Shown: positions 27,379-35,352, counted from the first letter of the stretch. The stretch is 64,000 nucleotides of DNA from Aeromonas bestiarum (GCF_000819745.1 NZ_CDDA01000008.1:154096-218095); one strand, 5' to 3'. Program-made: numbers and translations. The notes: generated by a model from the letters alone, not told the origin.

Positions 27379-27693
27379 ATGATCCGCAAGGCATTCCTGA
27401 TGTCGGTGTACCCTGGCTGTGAGGTGGAATACCGTCGCCGTCACGATGAACTCTGGCCCGAGCTGGCCGCAACCCTGAAGGCGCACGGGGCCAGCAACTA
27501 CAGCATCTTTCTCCACCCGGAGAGCTGTCAGCTGTTTGGTTACGTCGAGATTGAAGATGAGGGACGCTGGCGCGAGGTGGCCAGTACGGCCATCTGCCAG
27601 CAGTGGTGGGCCTATATGCAAGAGATAATGCCATCGCACCCCGACAACAGCCCGATCAGCATGGAGCTCTCCTCGCTCTTCCATCTGGCCTGA
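27379..27693 (+). CDS. rhaM: L-rhamnose mutarotase
   Basis: A 104-residue mutarotase that interconverts the anomers of L-rhamnose. The active-site segments CEVEYRRRHDELWPEL and WWAYMQEIMPSHPDNSP are as in RhaM/YiiL. AAGGAG lies directly upstream, 11 bases after rhaT. It is the last gene of the plus-strand arm and is followed by a strong terminator. Confidence 0.95.
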   Translation: MIRKAFLMSVYPGCEVEYRRRHDELWPELAATLKAHGASNYSIFLHPESCQLFGYVEIEDEGRWREVASTAICQQWWAYMQEIMPSHPDNSPISMELSSLFHLA

Positions 27694-27725
27694 TAGCGGG
27701 TGTGTCATCCGGCCCAAAAACGACC

Positions 27726-27763
27726 AAGGGGTTGGCATCGTCATGATGCCAACCCCTTGTTTT
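27726..27763. terminator. Bidirectional terminator after rhaM and tRNA-Arg
   Basis: A perfect 14-bp stem (AAGGGGTTGGCATC / GATGCCAACCCCTT) with GTTTT after it on plus, and CGTTTTT slightly beyond it on minus. It lies between the rhaM stop and the tRNA-Arg 3' end. Confidence 0.88.
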
Positions 27764-27766
27764 ATA

Positions 27767-27843
27767 TGGTGCTCCCGACTGGAGTCGAACCAGTGGCCTG
27801 TCCCTTAGGAGGGGACCGCTCTATCCTACTGAGCTACGGGAGC
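27767..27843 (-). tRNA. tRNA-Arg(CCT)
   Basis: A 77-nt cloverleaf on the minus strand: acceptor stem GCTCCCG / CGGGAGC, D arm starting TAGCTCAG, anticodon loop CTCCTAA in a five-pair stem (GTCCC / GGGAC), T arm with TTCGACT, discriminator A and encoded CCA. Anticodon CCT reads AGG arginine codons, which are rare in this GC-rich coding sequence. Confidence 0.95.
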
Positions 27844-27893
27844 CTTGTGGCGGGCATTATACAAGAAGCCGCTCCCTTTTAAACCCTTGATTC

Positions 27894-29048
27894 TTATTCC
27901 AATACTGCCAAATCCCCGATCTGGATGTTAAACGGCGAATATTTGTTCTGAGTGCTGATGATGGCGCCGTCCTCGAATACCTGTACCACTTCGAACAGGC
28001 CGTCGGCCGGGTTGCGCATCATGCGCGACTTGCCATAGGGGTCGATGAAGTCGGCGCTGTGCTGGATGCGGAACTGATCCCCCAGCCTGACGCCGTTGCG
28101 CCGGCCCAGATTGATGTGGGGGCCGCGTTCGTTCTGGCCTATCACCCGGGCGGTGACCGGGGCGCAGTTGAGCTGGGCGACCAGATCCTGCACCGCCTCC
28201 TGCAACTGATAGTTCACCTCCTGGCCATAGCTGGACTGCCAGAACTGGCCGCTGCTGCTGCCTATCTGATCCCGCTTGCCGAAGGTCCAGTTGGCGCGGC
28301 CCTGATACTCCTTGCGGCTTAGCAGGCTGCCATTGATGCCATCGAACAGGTAGAGCTGCATGCGAAAGTTGCGAATGGGATCTTCGTACCAGCTGGTCAG
28401 CTGGTTGCCCTGCGGCTCGATGGAGAGGTCATCTATGCTGCCGAGCACCAGATACTGGCTGTCGGTGCGCAGGCTGAGGGCCTTGATCTCCTCCAGGGCG
28501 CTGCGATCCCCCTGTTGCAGGTGGAGCGGATCTATGCGCAGGTTTTCGTCCAGCCACTGGCGTACGGCCACCCCTTGCGGCGCGTTGGCCAGGGTCTCGA
28601 ACATGCGACGGGACAGGTTGGCGGGCATGTCGTCGAGAGCGCCGTAGCTCGCCTGATCCGGGTAGCGCAGCCGCAGCCTGACCAGCGTCAAATCCTTGGC
28701 GTAATGCTGGGTCTGGCAGATCTGGCGTTCGGCCTGGATATCGGCCTGTACCGTGATGTACATGCGGCCGTTGCGCACCTCTTCCCGCTTGAGCCGGTAC
28801 TGGCGGATGTCGCCGCCGGAGCGGATCTGGATCTGCTCGGAGCGCAGGCTGCCGTTTTCCAGACGCTGGATGCTGGAGACGGCGGCACCGCTCGCCAGCA
28901 GGGCCTGGCGCAGGGCGTCGCGGGTCGCCTGCTCGCGGGCATAGACCTCGTCGCCCCCCAGGATGGCGGCACTGCCCTGGGCTTCGATAAGCTCTGCCCG
29001 GACCGACAGGCTGGCCAGCAGCAGGGTTAACAGCAGCGGTAATTTCAT
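27894..29048 (-). CDS. flgT: Flagellar H-ring protein FlgT
   Basis: A 384-residue secreted protein with an 18-residue signal peptide (LLLASLSVRA before ELIEAQG). It has the three-part FlgT fold: an N-terminal dodecin-like part (ELIEAQGSAAILGGDEVYA with REQATRDALRQALLASGA), a middle TolB-like part and a C-terminal SH3-like domain (RVIGQNERGPHINLGRRNGV). FlgT builds the H ring around the LP ring of the sodium-driven polar flagellum in Vibrio and Aeromonas. The ATG at 29048 has AAGGTG upstream. It is divergent from flgO-flgP, the usual order. Confidence 0.93.
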   Translation of the reverse strand: MKLPLLLTLLLASLSVRAELIEAQGSAAILGGDEVYAREQATRDALRQALLASGAAVSSIQRLENGSLRSEQIQIRSGGDIRQYRLKREEVRNGRMYITVQADIQAERQICQTQHYAKDLTLVRLRLRYPDQASYGALDDMPANLSRRMFETLANAPQGVAVRQWLDENLRIDPLHLQQGDRSALEEIKALSLRTDSQYLVLGSIDDLSIEPQGNQLTSWYEDPIRNFRMQLYLFDGINGSLLSRKEYQGRANWTFGKRDQIGSSSGQFWQSSYGQEVNYQLQEAVQDLVAQLNCAPVTARVIGQNERGPHINLGRRNGVRLGDQFRIQHSADFIDPYGKSRMMRNPADGLFEVVQVFEDGAIISTQNKYSPFNIQIGDLAVLE

Positions 29049-29241
29049 GACAAACACCTTGAATATGCGGGTCGGCCTCTCACCCCTGTCGAAGTGATGG
29101 CGCCGGCCGATACAGACCACAGAACCGTGCCAGTTGCACAGCACACCGCAAATAATTAGCAAGATCCATGCCTCATTCCCGACTCAAGCTTTGGCCAGCC
29201 GAACCGATAACGAATCAGGTGCAGATACAGGAAAGGTATCC

Positions 29242-29862
29242 ATGAACAAACTCATCACGGCGTTGGCCCTCGCGCTGGCTCTGACCAGCTGTGGTTCCGA
29301 CCCCATCAACCGGGATCTGGGTGATCCTCGCCAGGCCGCTGCTGGCATGGAGCTAAACTGGCTGGTTGCGCGCATGACCGATCAGCTGATGGAGCGCAAG
29401 TCCCTCACGACCCTGACCGAGCCCATCGCCGTCTCCTCCTTCGTCGATCTCGATACCCTGCAGGACACCAACTGGATGGGGCAGCAGATCGAGGAGAGCT
29501 TTATCTACGAGCTGAACCGGCGCGGGGAAGTGGTGGTGGATTTCAAGATGACTGGCAGCATCAAGGTGACCCCGCAGGGTGACTTCGTGATGAGCCGCAA
29601 CTACCGGGAGCTCTCCCCCCGGTTGCCCATCTCCCGCATCCTGACCGGCACCTTCAGCCGCAATGGCAAGGGGATCCTGGTCAATGCCCGCATCATAGAT
29701 CTGCGGACCAAGATGGTGGAGACCACGGCCCAGAGCCTGATCCCGCAAAAATACCTGTTTGGCGCCAACAACTCGTTTGGCCGGGCATCCATCAATCGCG
29801 GTTACCTGATGCGCGACAGCCAGGCGCGTCCCGGCGGCCATCTGGTCAATCTGACCCCCTGA
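29242..29862 (+). CDS. flgO: Flagellar outer-membrane protein FlgO
   Basis: A 206-residue lipoprotein (lipobox LALTSCG) of the FlgO family. Core motifs are AVSSFVDLDTLQDTNWMGQQ, IEESFIYELNRRGEVVVDFK and GTFSRNGKGILVNARIIDL. FlgO is a component of the outer-membrane flagellar base needed for motility in Vibrio cholerae. The ATG at 29242 follows GAAAGG. It lies 15 bases before flgP and is presumably co-transcribed with it. Confidence 0.92.
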   Translation: MNKLITALALALALTSCGSDPINRDLGDPRQAAAGMELNWLVARMTDQLMERKSLTTLTEPIAVSSFVDLDTLQDTNWMGQQIEESFIYELNRRGEVVVDFKMTGSIKVTPQGDFVMSRNYRELSPRLPISRILTGTFSRNGKGILVNARIIDLRTKMVETTAQSLIPQKYLFGANNSFGRASINRGYLMRDSQARPGGHLVNLTP

Positions 29863-29877
29863 CAAGGAGTGAGCGCA

Positions 29878-30309
29878 ATGAAGATCCTGTTCGGATGCCT
29901 GCTGGTCCTGCTGCTGACCGCGTGCAGCGGTGGCAATCGGGTGGTCAACTACGGCGGCGGCAACAACAAACCCGATGACTTCCCGGTACTCAAGGCCGTG
30001 GGTTACGCGGTGATCGACATTCAGCCGGGGCCGTCCCAGTCAGAGAAGATGTTGCAGGCCATTCGCGCCTCCAAGATGGATGCCTACCGCGAACTGGCGG
30101 AGCAGCTCAATGGCCAGCAGGTGCGGGGCCAGAGCAGCTACAAGGATTTGACCCAGACCTCCAACTCGCTGGACGTGTCCGTGGCCGGCATGGTGCGTGG
30201 CGCCCGGGTGGTGGCCTCCTATCCCCGTGGCAACACCTATGCCACCGAGATGGAGCTCGATACCCGCGCCCTCTACAACATCAACCAGTTGATGGCCGGT
30301 CAGTTCTGA
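29878..30309 (+). CDS. flgP: Flagellar assembly lipoprotein FlgP
   Basis: A 143-residue lipoprotein (signal peptide with lipobox LLTACS) of the LPP20/FlgP type. Core segments are AVGYAVIDIQPGPSQSEKML, SKMDAYRELAEQLNGQQV and VRGARVVASYPRG. FlgP forms the outer-membrane basal disk or ring with FlgO and FlgT in polar flagellates. ATG 29878 is preferred over a GTG nine bases earlier because AAGGAG is spaced eight bases from it. It is followed by a terminator shared with pheA. Confidence 0.92.
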   Translation: MKILFGCLLVLLLTACSGGNRVVNYGGGNNKPDDFPVLKAVGYAVIDIQPGPSQSEKMLQAIRASKMDAYRELAEQLNGQQVRGQSSYKDLTQTSNSLDVSVAGMVRGARVVASYPRGNTYATEMELDTRALYNINQLMAGQF

Positions 30310-30326
30310 CGGCGAGGCAGAAAAAC

Positions 30327-30355
30327 AAAAGGCGAACATGATGTTCGCCTTTTTT
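30327..30355. terminator. Bidirectional terminator between flgP and pheA
   Basis: A stem AAAAGGCGAACAT / ATGTTCGCCTTTT with flanking A- and T-runs, centred between convergent stops. Confidence 0.9.
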
Positions 30356-30369
30356 GTTGGCAAAAACGG

Positions 30370-31542
30370 TCAGTTGCCCATCAGTACCGGCGGCACTGTG
30401 GTCGGCTTGACGTCTTCGCTCGGGTAGCAGCCCAGCACCTTGATGTAGCGGGTGATCTTGGTAAGCTCCATCAGCGCGGCCTGCATGGCCGGGGTCTGCA
30501 GGTTGGCGGACACATCCAGATAGAACATCTCCTCCCAGGGGTTGCCCTGCACCGGCCGGGATTCGAGCTTGGTCATGTTGATCTCGTTGTTGCGCAGCAC
30601 CAGCAGCGCCTCCACCAGGGAGCCGGGCTTCTGGGAGGTGGACATGATGAGGGTGGTCTTGGCCGGAATTTGCGGCGCCACGTCGATGGGCTTGCGCGCC
30701 ACTACGATGAAGCGGCTGTAGTTCTCCTTCTGGTTGGCGAGCTGCTCGGCCAGCACGTCCAGTCCGTACAGCTCACCGCCAGCCGCGCTGCCGATCGCCG
30801 CCGCCTCCGGGCTTGCCAGCTCTTTCACCTTCATCATGGCGCTGGAGGAGGAGTCGCAGATCTCGTGGCGCGCCCCTTCCAGCTTGCTCAGGTAGTGGGA
30901 GCACTGCTGGAACACCTGGGGGTGGGCGTAGAAGGTCTTGATGCGGCCCAGCTCGGTCGGCACTGCGGTCAGGATGCAGTGCTCTATGGGGTAGGTCAGC
31001 TCGCCGACGATGGAGAGGCTGGTGTGCTGCATCACGTCATACACCTCGTTGATGGAGCCCGAGCTGGTGTTCTCTATGGGCAGCACGCCGAAGGCGGCGC
31101 GACCCGACTCCACCGCATCCAGCACCTCGCGAAAGTTCTGGCAGTTTACCTCTATCACCTGATCCTTGTAGCGGGCCAGATACTTGCGAGCCGCCAGGCT
31201 GGAGTAGGAACCGCGCGGGCCCAGATAGGCGACGCTGGTCATGGGCTCCTGCTGCTCCGGGTTGAGCAGGCTCTGCAGATAAGCCTGCTGGGAGAGCACG
31301 GAATCTTCGATGATGGTGTGATAGATGCGGGTGATGTACTGGGCATCCAGCCCCAACACACGCCCTTTCTGGATCAGGGCGACCAGCAGATCCTGCTCGC
31401 GCTGGGTGTCGCGGATGGGACGGGGATTGGCCTGCTTGGCACGGGCGACCTCTATGCTGAGGGTCTTGCGCTTGGCCAGCAGGGCAAGCAGCTCCTGATC
31501 CAAGCGGGTGATGTCTTGTCTGATCTCGTCGAGCGTAGCCAT
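30370..31542 (-). CDS. pheA: Bifunctional chorismate mutase/prephenate dehydratase
   Basis: A 390-residue P-protein for phenylalanine synthesis. Residues about 1-90 are the AroQ chorismate mutase helix bundle (RLDQELLALLAKRKTLSIEV, RDTQREQDLL). About 103-285 is prephenate dehydratase (VAYLGPRGSYSSLAARKYL, VLPIENTSSGSINEVYD, NYSRFIVVARK). About 297-375 is an ACT domain (KPGSLVEALLVLRN, LESRPVQGNPWEEMFYLDV) that binds phenylalanine for feedback inhibition. It is regulated by the pheL attenuator upstream. Confidence 0.97.
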   Translation of the reverse strand: MATLDEIRQDITRLDQELLALLAKRKTLSIEVARAKQANPRPIRDTQREQDLLVALIQKGRVLGLDAQYITRIYHTIIEDSVLSQQAYLQSLLNPEQQEPMTSVAYLGPRGSYSSLAARKYLARYKDQVIEVNCQNFREVLDAVESGRAAFGVLPIENTSSGSINEVYDVMQHTSLSIVGELTYPIEHCILTAVPTELGRIKTFYAHPQVFQQCSHYLSKLEGARHEICDSSSSAMMKVKELASPEAAAIGSAAGGELYGLDVLAEQLANQKENYSRFIVVARKPIDVAPQIPAKTTLIMSTSQKPGSLVEALLVLRNNEINMTKLESRPVQGNPWEEMFYLDVSANLQTPAMQAALMELTKITRYIKVLGCYPSEDVKPTTVPPVLMGN

Positions 31543-31580
31543 GGTGGTTCCCTATCCAAATAATCGAGTGTGGTAGCTGC

Positions 31581-31607
31581 AAAAAAAAGCCTCCGCTAGG
31601 GGAGGCT
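31581..31607 (-). terminator. pheA attenuator terminator
   Basis: On the minus transcript AGCCTCC pairs with GGAGGCT and is followed by eight U. It lies 39 bases before the pheA start and about 45 bases after the pheL stop, the standard attenuator position. Confidence 0.88.
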
Positions 31608-31651
31608 CGATTCGTCTTTGCTTTCTGTTCATGCGACGACAGGGCCTTCCC

Positions 31652-31699
31652 TCATGTGGGCCGGATAAACGAGAAAGCAAAGAGGAATGGTGCGTGCAT
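31652..31699 (-). CDS. pheL: phe operon leader peptide PheL
   Basis: A 15-codon leader reading M-H-A-P-F-L-F-A-F-S-F-I-R-P-T and then TGA, with four Phe codons in the span F-L-F-A-F-S-F. AGGA lies 9 bases before the ATG. Ribosome stalling at these codons when charged tRNA-Phe is scarce would favour an antiterminator and expose pheA. It resembles E. coli PheL (15 residues, Phe-rich). It is too short for ordinary gene calling. Confidence 0.9.
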   Translation of the reverse strand: MHAPFLFAFSFIRPT

Positions 31700-31872
31700 G
31701 GGTCTTGTCCTGAAAATATCGTCATAACCATTAAGGGATTTGGGCCTGTGATGCAAGTAAAACTTGCCCGGGGGAGGTGAACGGGGCAGGGTGTTTGCGT
31801 GTGCCGACGGGCCATTCAAGCACCAGATTGCGGCGGTTGGCTCAGAGGCAGAGGCATCAGGAGGAGGTAACA

Positions 31873-32469
31873 ATGGCGATTATTTTTGATCTGGGACGGG
31901 TGGTGGTGAGCTGGGAGCCGGTGGCCATAGTGCGCTCGGTGCGAGGGCCTGACGACGCTGAGGCGCTGGCGGAGCGGCTGTTCAACCACCCGGACTGGTT
32001 GGAGGTGGACCGCGGCACCCTGTCGCTGCACACCATGGCCCGCCAGGCGCAGGGGCGCACCGGCCTGCCAGCGGCACAGAATCTCGCCATTTTGCAGGCG
32101 GTGCCCGCATCGCTCCTGCCGGATCCCGCTATGCTGACCCTGATAGAGACGCTGCATGGGGCGGGCCACCGCCTCTATGCGCTCTCCAACATGGGGCATG
32201 CCAGCATCGACTGGCTGGAGCAGCATGCATTCTGGCGCTTCTTCAGCGGCAAGGTGGTGTCGGCGCGGGTACGTATGATGAAGCCGGAGCCGGATATTTA
32301 TCGCTATCTGCTGGTGTCGTTCGACCTGAAGGCCGACGAGTGCCTGTTCATCGATGACAGCCCCGCCAACGTGGCTGCCGCGCAGGCGCTGGGGATCGGG
32401 GGGCTGGTGTTTACCGATGTGCCCAGCTGTCGTCAGCAGCTGCTGTCGCTGGGCTATCTGCCCGGTTGA
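31873..32469 (+). CDS. HAD-family phosphatase (YihX-like)
   Basis: A 198-residue HAD-superfamily hydrolase. Motif I is IIFDLGRVVV, where Gly replaces the second Asp as in YihX-type sugar phosphatases; motif II is ALSNMGH, motif III has Lys in MMKPEPDIYRYLL and motif IV is LFIDDSPANVAAAQ. YihX from E. coli hydrolyses alpha-D-glucose 1-phosphate. The start follows GAGGAGG. It is divergent from pheL-pheA and followed 31 bases later by a DUF6482 gene. Confidence 0.85.
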   Translation: MAIIFDLGRVVVSWEPVAIVRSVRGPDDAEALAERLFNHPDWLEVDRGTLSLHTMARQAQGRTGLPAAQNLAILQAVPASLLPDPAMLTLIETLHGAGHRLYALSNMGHASIDWLEQHAFWRFFSGKVVSARVRMMKPEPDIYRYLLVSFDLKADECLFIDDSPANVAAAQALGIGGLVFTDVPSCRQQLLSLGYLPG

Positions 32470-32500
32470 GCCGACAGTCTGGAGTGCTCAAGGAGACGTT

Positions 32501-32779
32501 ATGGAGCATGGCCGGTTTCGCAATTGGTTGAGTCACTACCCGGATGCCGGCCTGCTGATCGCCTGCCTGGATGGCAGCGGTTACCAGCTCTGTGTCGAGG
32601 TCGACGGCGAGATGCAGTGCCTCACCGACAGCGAGGAGGGCAGGCTGACGTTCGGCTCCCTCGAGCAGGCGGAGGGCTTTTTGCGGGCCCATCAGGTGCA
32701 TCAGGCGAAACTGCGGATTTATGATGCGCAACAGGATGAAAATGAGGGTAATTGGCAGGAGATGATCATTAAATTCTGA
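32501..32779 (+). CDS. Small DUF6482-type protein
   Basis: A 92-residue acidic protein with a pattern seen in DUF6482: an early hydrophobic strand (LLIACLDGSGYQLCVEVDG), then RLTFGSLEQAEGFLRAHQV and a closing strand (AKLRIYDAQQDE). AAGGAG is well placed upstream of ATG 32501. The function is unknown. It probably shares a transcript with the HAD gene. Confidence 0.65.
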   Translation: MEHGRFRNWLSHYPDAGLLIACLDGSGYQLCVEVDGEMQCLTDSEEGRLTFGSLEQAEGFLRAHQVHQAKLRIYDAQQDENEGNWQEMIIKF

Positions 32780-32824
32780 TTTATCCCTCTCCTTTAAGGG
32801 TTTATTCAGGATTGTTGCGGCACA

Positions 32825-33697
32825 ATGGCGACCAATTCATCATCCGGTGTAGTCGTTATGGATGCCAATATAGTTGTGCTGAATCGAGGATACGATCAGA
32901 CCTTTCAGGCCAGGGAGCAACAGCTTGTCGAGACCCTGGCCAGCTACGGCGAACTGGTGGTCTCCTTCTCCGGCCGACTGGAATCCTGCTACAGCATGGA
33001 TTTGTGCCGCGCCAGCGGGGTCCGGATCCGGGCCCTCACCCTGGACAGCCCGACTCGCAGCCGCAAGGAGGTGGCGCGGGCCAAACGCTACTGCCAGCGC
33101 TACGGCATAGAGCAGAGAGTCATCAAGACCGACGAGATGATCTTCTGCGATCACCTGCGTCACCTCAACGAGGTGATAGACCCGGTACGCTACATCTGCC
33201 ATCTCACCGCGCTGGAAACCGACTGGAGCCATCTGCCCATGCTGCTGCCCGCCCCGGTCGAGGAGTTGCAGGAGTATTTGCGCCGCTTCGGCAGCCTGCC
33301 GGCCAACACCCTCTGGCTGTTTGCCAAGCAGGGCATGACCCACAGGGACTTTCGTTACGGCTTCAACAAACGGCAGCTGGGGCGCTGGGGCAAGAGCGCC
33401 CATGGCTGCCTGAGTCGTCGCTTCTCCGATCCCGAGCTGGTGGACAAGCGCCATCTGCGCATGGTGGACATGGCGGAGCAGATGCTGGCCGACATGGGGC
33501 TGGAGGAGGCGCAGGTGTTCTTTCATACCCTTTCGGATCAGGCGACCACACTGGCACGGGTGCGCGTACCGCTGCGGCTGCGTGCCCAGGCATTCGATCT
33601 GCAACCGGATATTCTCAATGCCCTCAAGAGCACAGAGTTCGATCTGGTGACGCTGGACATGGTGCAGGAGGAGGATCGGCAGGAGCTGGCTTGCTGA
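32825..33697 (+). CDS. LarE-like PP-loop protein with degenerate ATP-binding motif
   Basis: A 290-residue protein whose order of motifs resembles LarE, the sulfur insertase that makes the nickel-pincer cofactor of lactate racemase: LASYGELVVSFSG, then YGIEQRVIKTDEM, then AHGCLSRRF (Cys195), then the helix KRHLRMVDMAEQMLADMGL. The usual PP-loop SGGVDSS reads S49-G-R-L-E-S-C here, so two key positions differ. No larA, larB or larC is nearby. The start ATG at 32825 lacks a clear ribosome site, and a start near 32858-32861 is possible. It may be a repurposed adenylyltransferase fold or an inactive paralogue; the assignment is by motif order only. Confidence 0.6.
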   Translation: MATNSSSGVVVMDANIVVLNRGYDQTFQAREQQLVETLASYGELVVSFSGRLESCYSMDLCRASGVRIRALTLDSPTRSRKEVARAKRYCQRYGIEQRVIKTDEMIFCDHLRHLNEVIDPVRYICHLTALETDWSHLPMLLPAPVEELQEYLRRFGSLPANTLWLFAKQGMTHRDFRYGFNKRQLGRWGKSAHGCLSRRFSDPELVDKRHLRMVDMAEQMLADMGLEEAQVFFHTLSDQATTLARVRVPLRLRAQAFDLQPDILNALKSTEFDLVTLDMVQEEDRQELAC

Positions 33698-33797
33698 TGG
33701 CGGCAGCAGAGGGCAAGAACGTGAGTCGGGTCATAGGCAAGTCGGAGCCGACTCTTTATACTGACGCCCTTTTCCATCGACGCCGAGCCATCACCCT

Positions 33798-34346
33798 ATG
33801 AAACCCTTGTCCCGCCTGCTGGTTGCCCTCTGTCTGTCGCCCTTGCTGGCACAGGCTGCGCCCCTGACCCAGGTCACCCTGCCGGATGGCCGCCAGGTGC
33901 AGCTCAACGATGACTTCACCTGGGAATATCTGCTGATCAAGCCGACGGCGAGCGGTGAGGTGGTCACGGGCGCGGTGGCCGTCCCCGTGCTGACCGAGCA
34001 GGCGATGACCAATCCGGATCTGCTGGCCCAGGCGGTCAAGGACGGGATAAGCGTCAAGCTCGACAAGATTGAGGGCTCGGATCCCCTGTCGCTGCAATTT
34101 TTGGTGAGCAACACGGGCAGCCGCAGCGTGGTGCGGGTACGCGGCAGCGTCACCCTGTTCAGCGAGCAGGGTGCCCAGCTGGTCAAGCGGGAGGCCCGTT
34201 TCTGGGTGGGCGAGAACCGCCTGCCGGAGTCTTACTTGCGCAAGGGCCAGCAGCGTCCCTCCCTGGTGCTGGAGATGCCGCGGCCGGCCGGTCTGACTGG
34301 CAACCCCCTGGTGCGGGTCGAGATTGAGGAAGTGGAGTTCCGCTAA
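33798..34346 (+). CDS. DUF3157 family secreted protein
   Basis: A 182-residue protein with a clear signal peptide (LLVALCLSPLLAQA before APLTQVTL). The N-terminal LPDGRQVQLNDDFTWEYLLI is characteristic of DUF3157. The remainder is predicted beta-rich (LQFLVSNTGSRSVVRVRGSV). It is periplasmic and its function is unknown. A hairpin follows 22 bases after the stop. Confidence 0.75.
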   Translation: MKPLSRLLVALCLSPLLAQAAPLTQVTLPDGRQVQLNDDFTWEYLLIKPTASGEVVTGAVAVPVLTEQAMTNPDLLAQAVKDGISVKLDKIEGSDPLSLQFLVSNTGSRSVVRVRGSVTLFSEQGAQLVKREARFWVGENRLPESYLRKGQQRPSLVLEMPRPAGLTGNPLVRVEIEEVEFR

Positions 34347-34368
34347 ATCCTGCGCAGACACCAGTTGC

Positions 34369-34397
34369 CAAACAGGCTCCATCACCGAGCCTGTTTG
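34369..34397 (+). terminator. Terminator of the DUF3157 gene
   Basis: An 11-bp perfect stem (CAAACAGGCTC / GAGCCTGTTTG, 7-base loop), followed by a short T-containing stretch. Confidence 0.7.
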
Positions 34398-34549
34398 GGT
34401 TCAATTGTTAACCTGGTAACCGCCAGCAACAGTTGCTTACATCTGACATGATTTGGCAACAGCTTGCCGCTCGGCATTCCCCCTCCTGCTCGGCACAATG
34501 GCTCCATTCCAGCTAGGTCTCAACTAGCTCAACAAGTGGAGTCATCAAA

Positions 34550-35179
34550 ATGAAAAAAGTTGCACTTTCTGTTCTGGTTCTGGCCGGTTTCGCTTCTACT
34601 TCCGCTCTGGCACAGGATGCCTTCAGTTACGCCAAGGGCGGCCTGACCTGGGCACACACCAAGTCCGACTACATCGGCGGCAAAGACGGCAACAACCGCG
34701 ATTTCGGTGGTCTGAATCTGGATCTCTCCAAGAGCTTCGGTTCCAACTTCTACGGCCGTCTGGGCAGTGAATACACCTCCCGCAACGATGGCAACGACAG
34801 CATGGGCCTCTCCAGCCTGGGTCTGGGTGTCTACACCCCGCTCAGCACCGGCCTGAACCTCTATGGTGAAGCGGGTCTGATGGGTTACACCATGGAGCGC
34901 CAGCTTCAATCCAACGTGAACAACACTGGTTGGGACAACATCACCCGCAAGAACAGCGGCAGCATGTACGGTGAAGTGGGCCTGCGTTACGACATCGGCG
35001 CCGTCGAGCTTTCCACCGGCTACCGCTACGCCAACATGACCGACGACATGCACGATTTCAAAGTGGGCGCCGCCTACAAGGTGAGCCAGAACCTGGCCCT
35101 CACCGCCGATTACACCTACCGCAAGTGGGACCTGCAACAGGGTTCCATCTCCAGCCTGGGTGTGAAGTACAGCTTCTAA
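34550..35179 (+). CDS. Small outer-membrane beta-barrel protein
   Basis: A 209-residue precursor with a 21-residue signal peptide (FASTSALAQDA). The mature part is made of alternating strands (FSYAKGGLTWAHTKSDYIGG, LNLDLSKSFGSNFYGRLGSE, NLALTADYTYRKWDL) and ends with Phe (SLGVKYSF), the BAM insertion signature. Its size fits an eight-stranded OmpX/OmpA-like barrel. It has its own 200-bp upstream region and its own terminator. The function is unknown; adhesion or stress resistance are common for such barrels. Confidence 0.82.
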   Translation: MKKVALSVLVLAGFASTSALAQDAFSYAKGGLTWAHTKSDYIGGKDGNNRDFGGLNLDLSKSFGSNFYGRLGSEYTSRNDGNDSMGLSSLGLGVYTPLSTGLNLYGEAGLMGYTMERQLQSNVNNTGWDNITRKNSGSMYGEVGLRYDIGAVELSTGYRYANMTDDMHDFKVGAAYKVSQNLALTADYTYRKWDLQQGSISSLGVKYSF

Positions 35180-35207
35180 TCCTGTTTCCTGTAGTGTCTT
35201 CATTTTT

Positions 35208-35235
35208 GCCCATGACGTTTGTCATGGGCTTTTTC
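35208..35235 (+). terminator. Terminator of the outer-membrane barrel gene
   Basis: A stem GCCCATGAC / GTCATGGGC followed by TTTTT, 29 bases past the stop. Confidence 0.88.
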
Positions 35236-35283
35236 ATTTTCTGGTGATCCTATTTTCGCCCTTGTGCCGTATCAGTCCGCAAT

Positions 35284-35341
35284 AGTTATACAACTTTCTT
35301 TTCTTTGTATAACTGCTATAACTGAACTCAGGCTTATACAA
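35284..35341 (+). promoter_or_regulatory. Promoter and operator cluster of the photolyase/lipid operon
   Basis: A perfect inverted repeat AGTTATACAA (35284-35293) / TTGTATAACT (35305-35314), spacing 11. It is followed by an extended -10 element TGCTATAAC (35314-35322), a direct repeat TATAACTG (35309-35316, 35318-35325) and a third TTATACAA at 35334-35341, just before the AAGGAG of the first gene. The inverted repeat covers the -35/spacer zone, as MerR-family operators do, and the second operon gene encodes a MerR regulator. Binding by that regulator is an inference. Confidence 0.65.
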
Positions 35342-35352
35342 GGAGCGTCAAC

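Noticed and set aside
31552..31873. Longer minus-strand frames (87 and 73 codons) over the pheA leader region
   Set aside because: The only meaningful translation is the last 15 codons of the 73-codon frame, which is PheL with its own AGGA; the rest lacks start signals.
32812..33801. 329-codon plus frame overlapping the LarE-like gene
   Set aside because: A shifted frame of the same strand; Gly/Arg/Pro-rich with no family motifs, whereas the other frame has LarE-type motif order.
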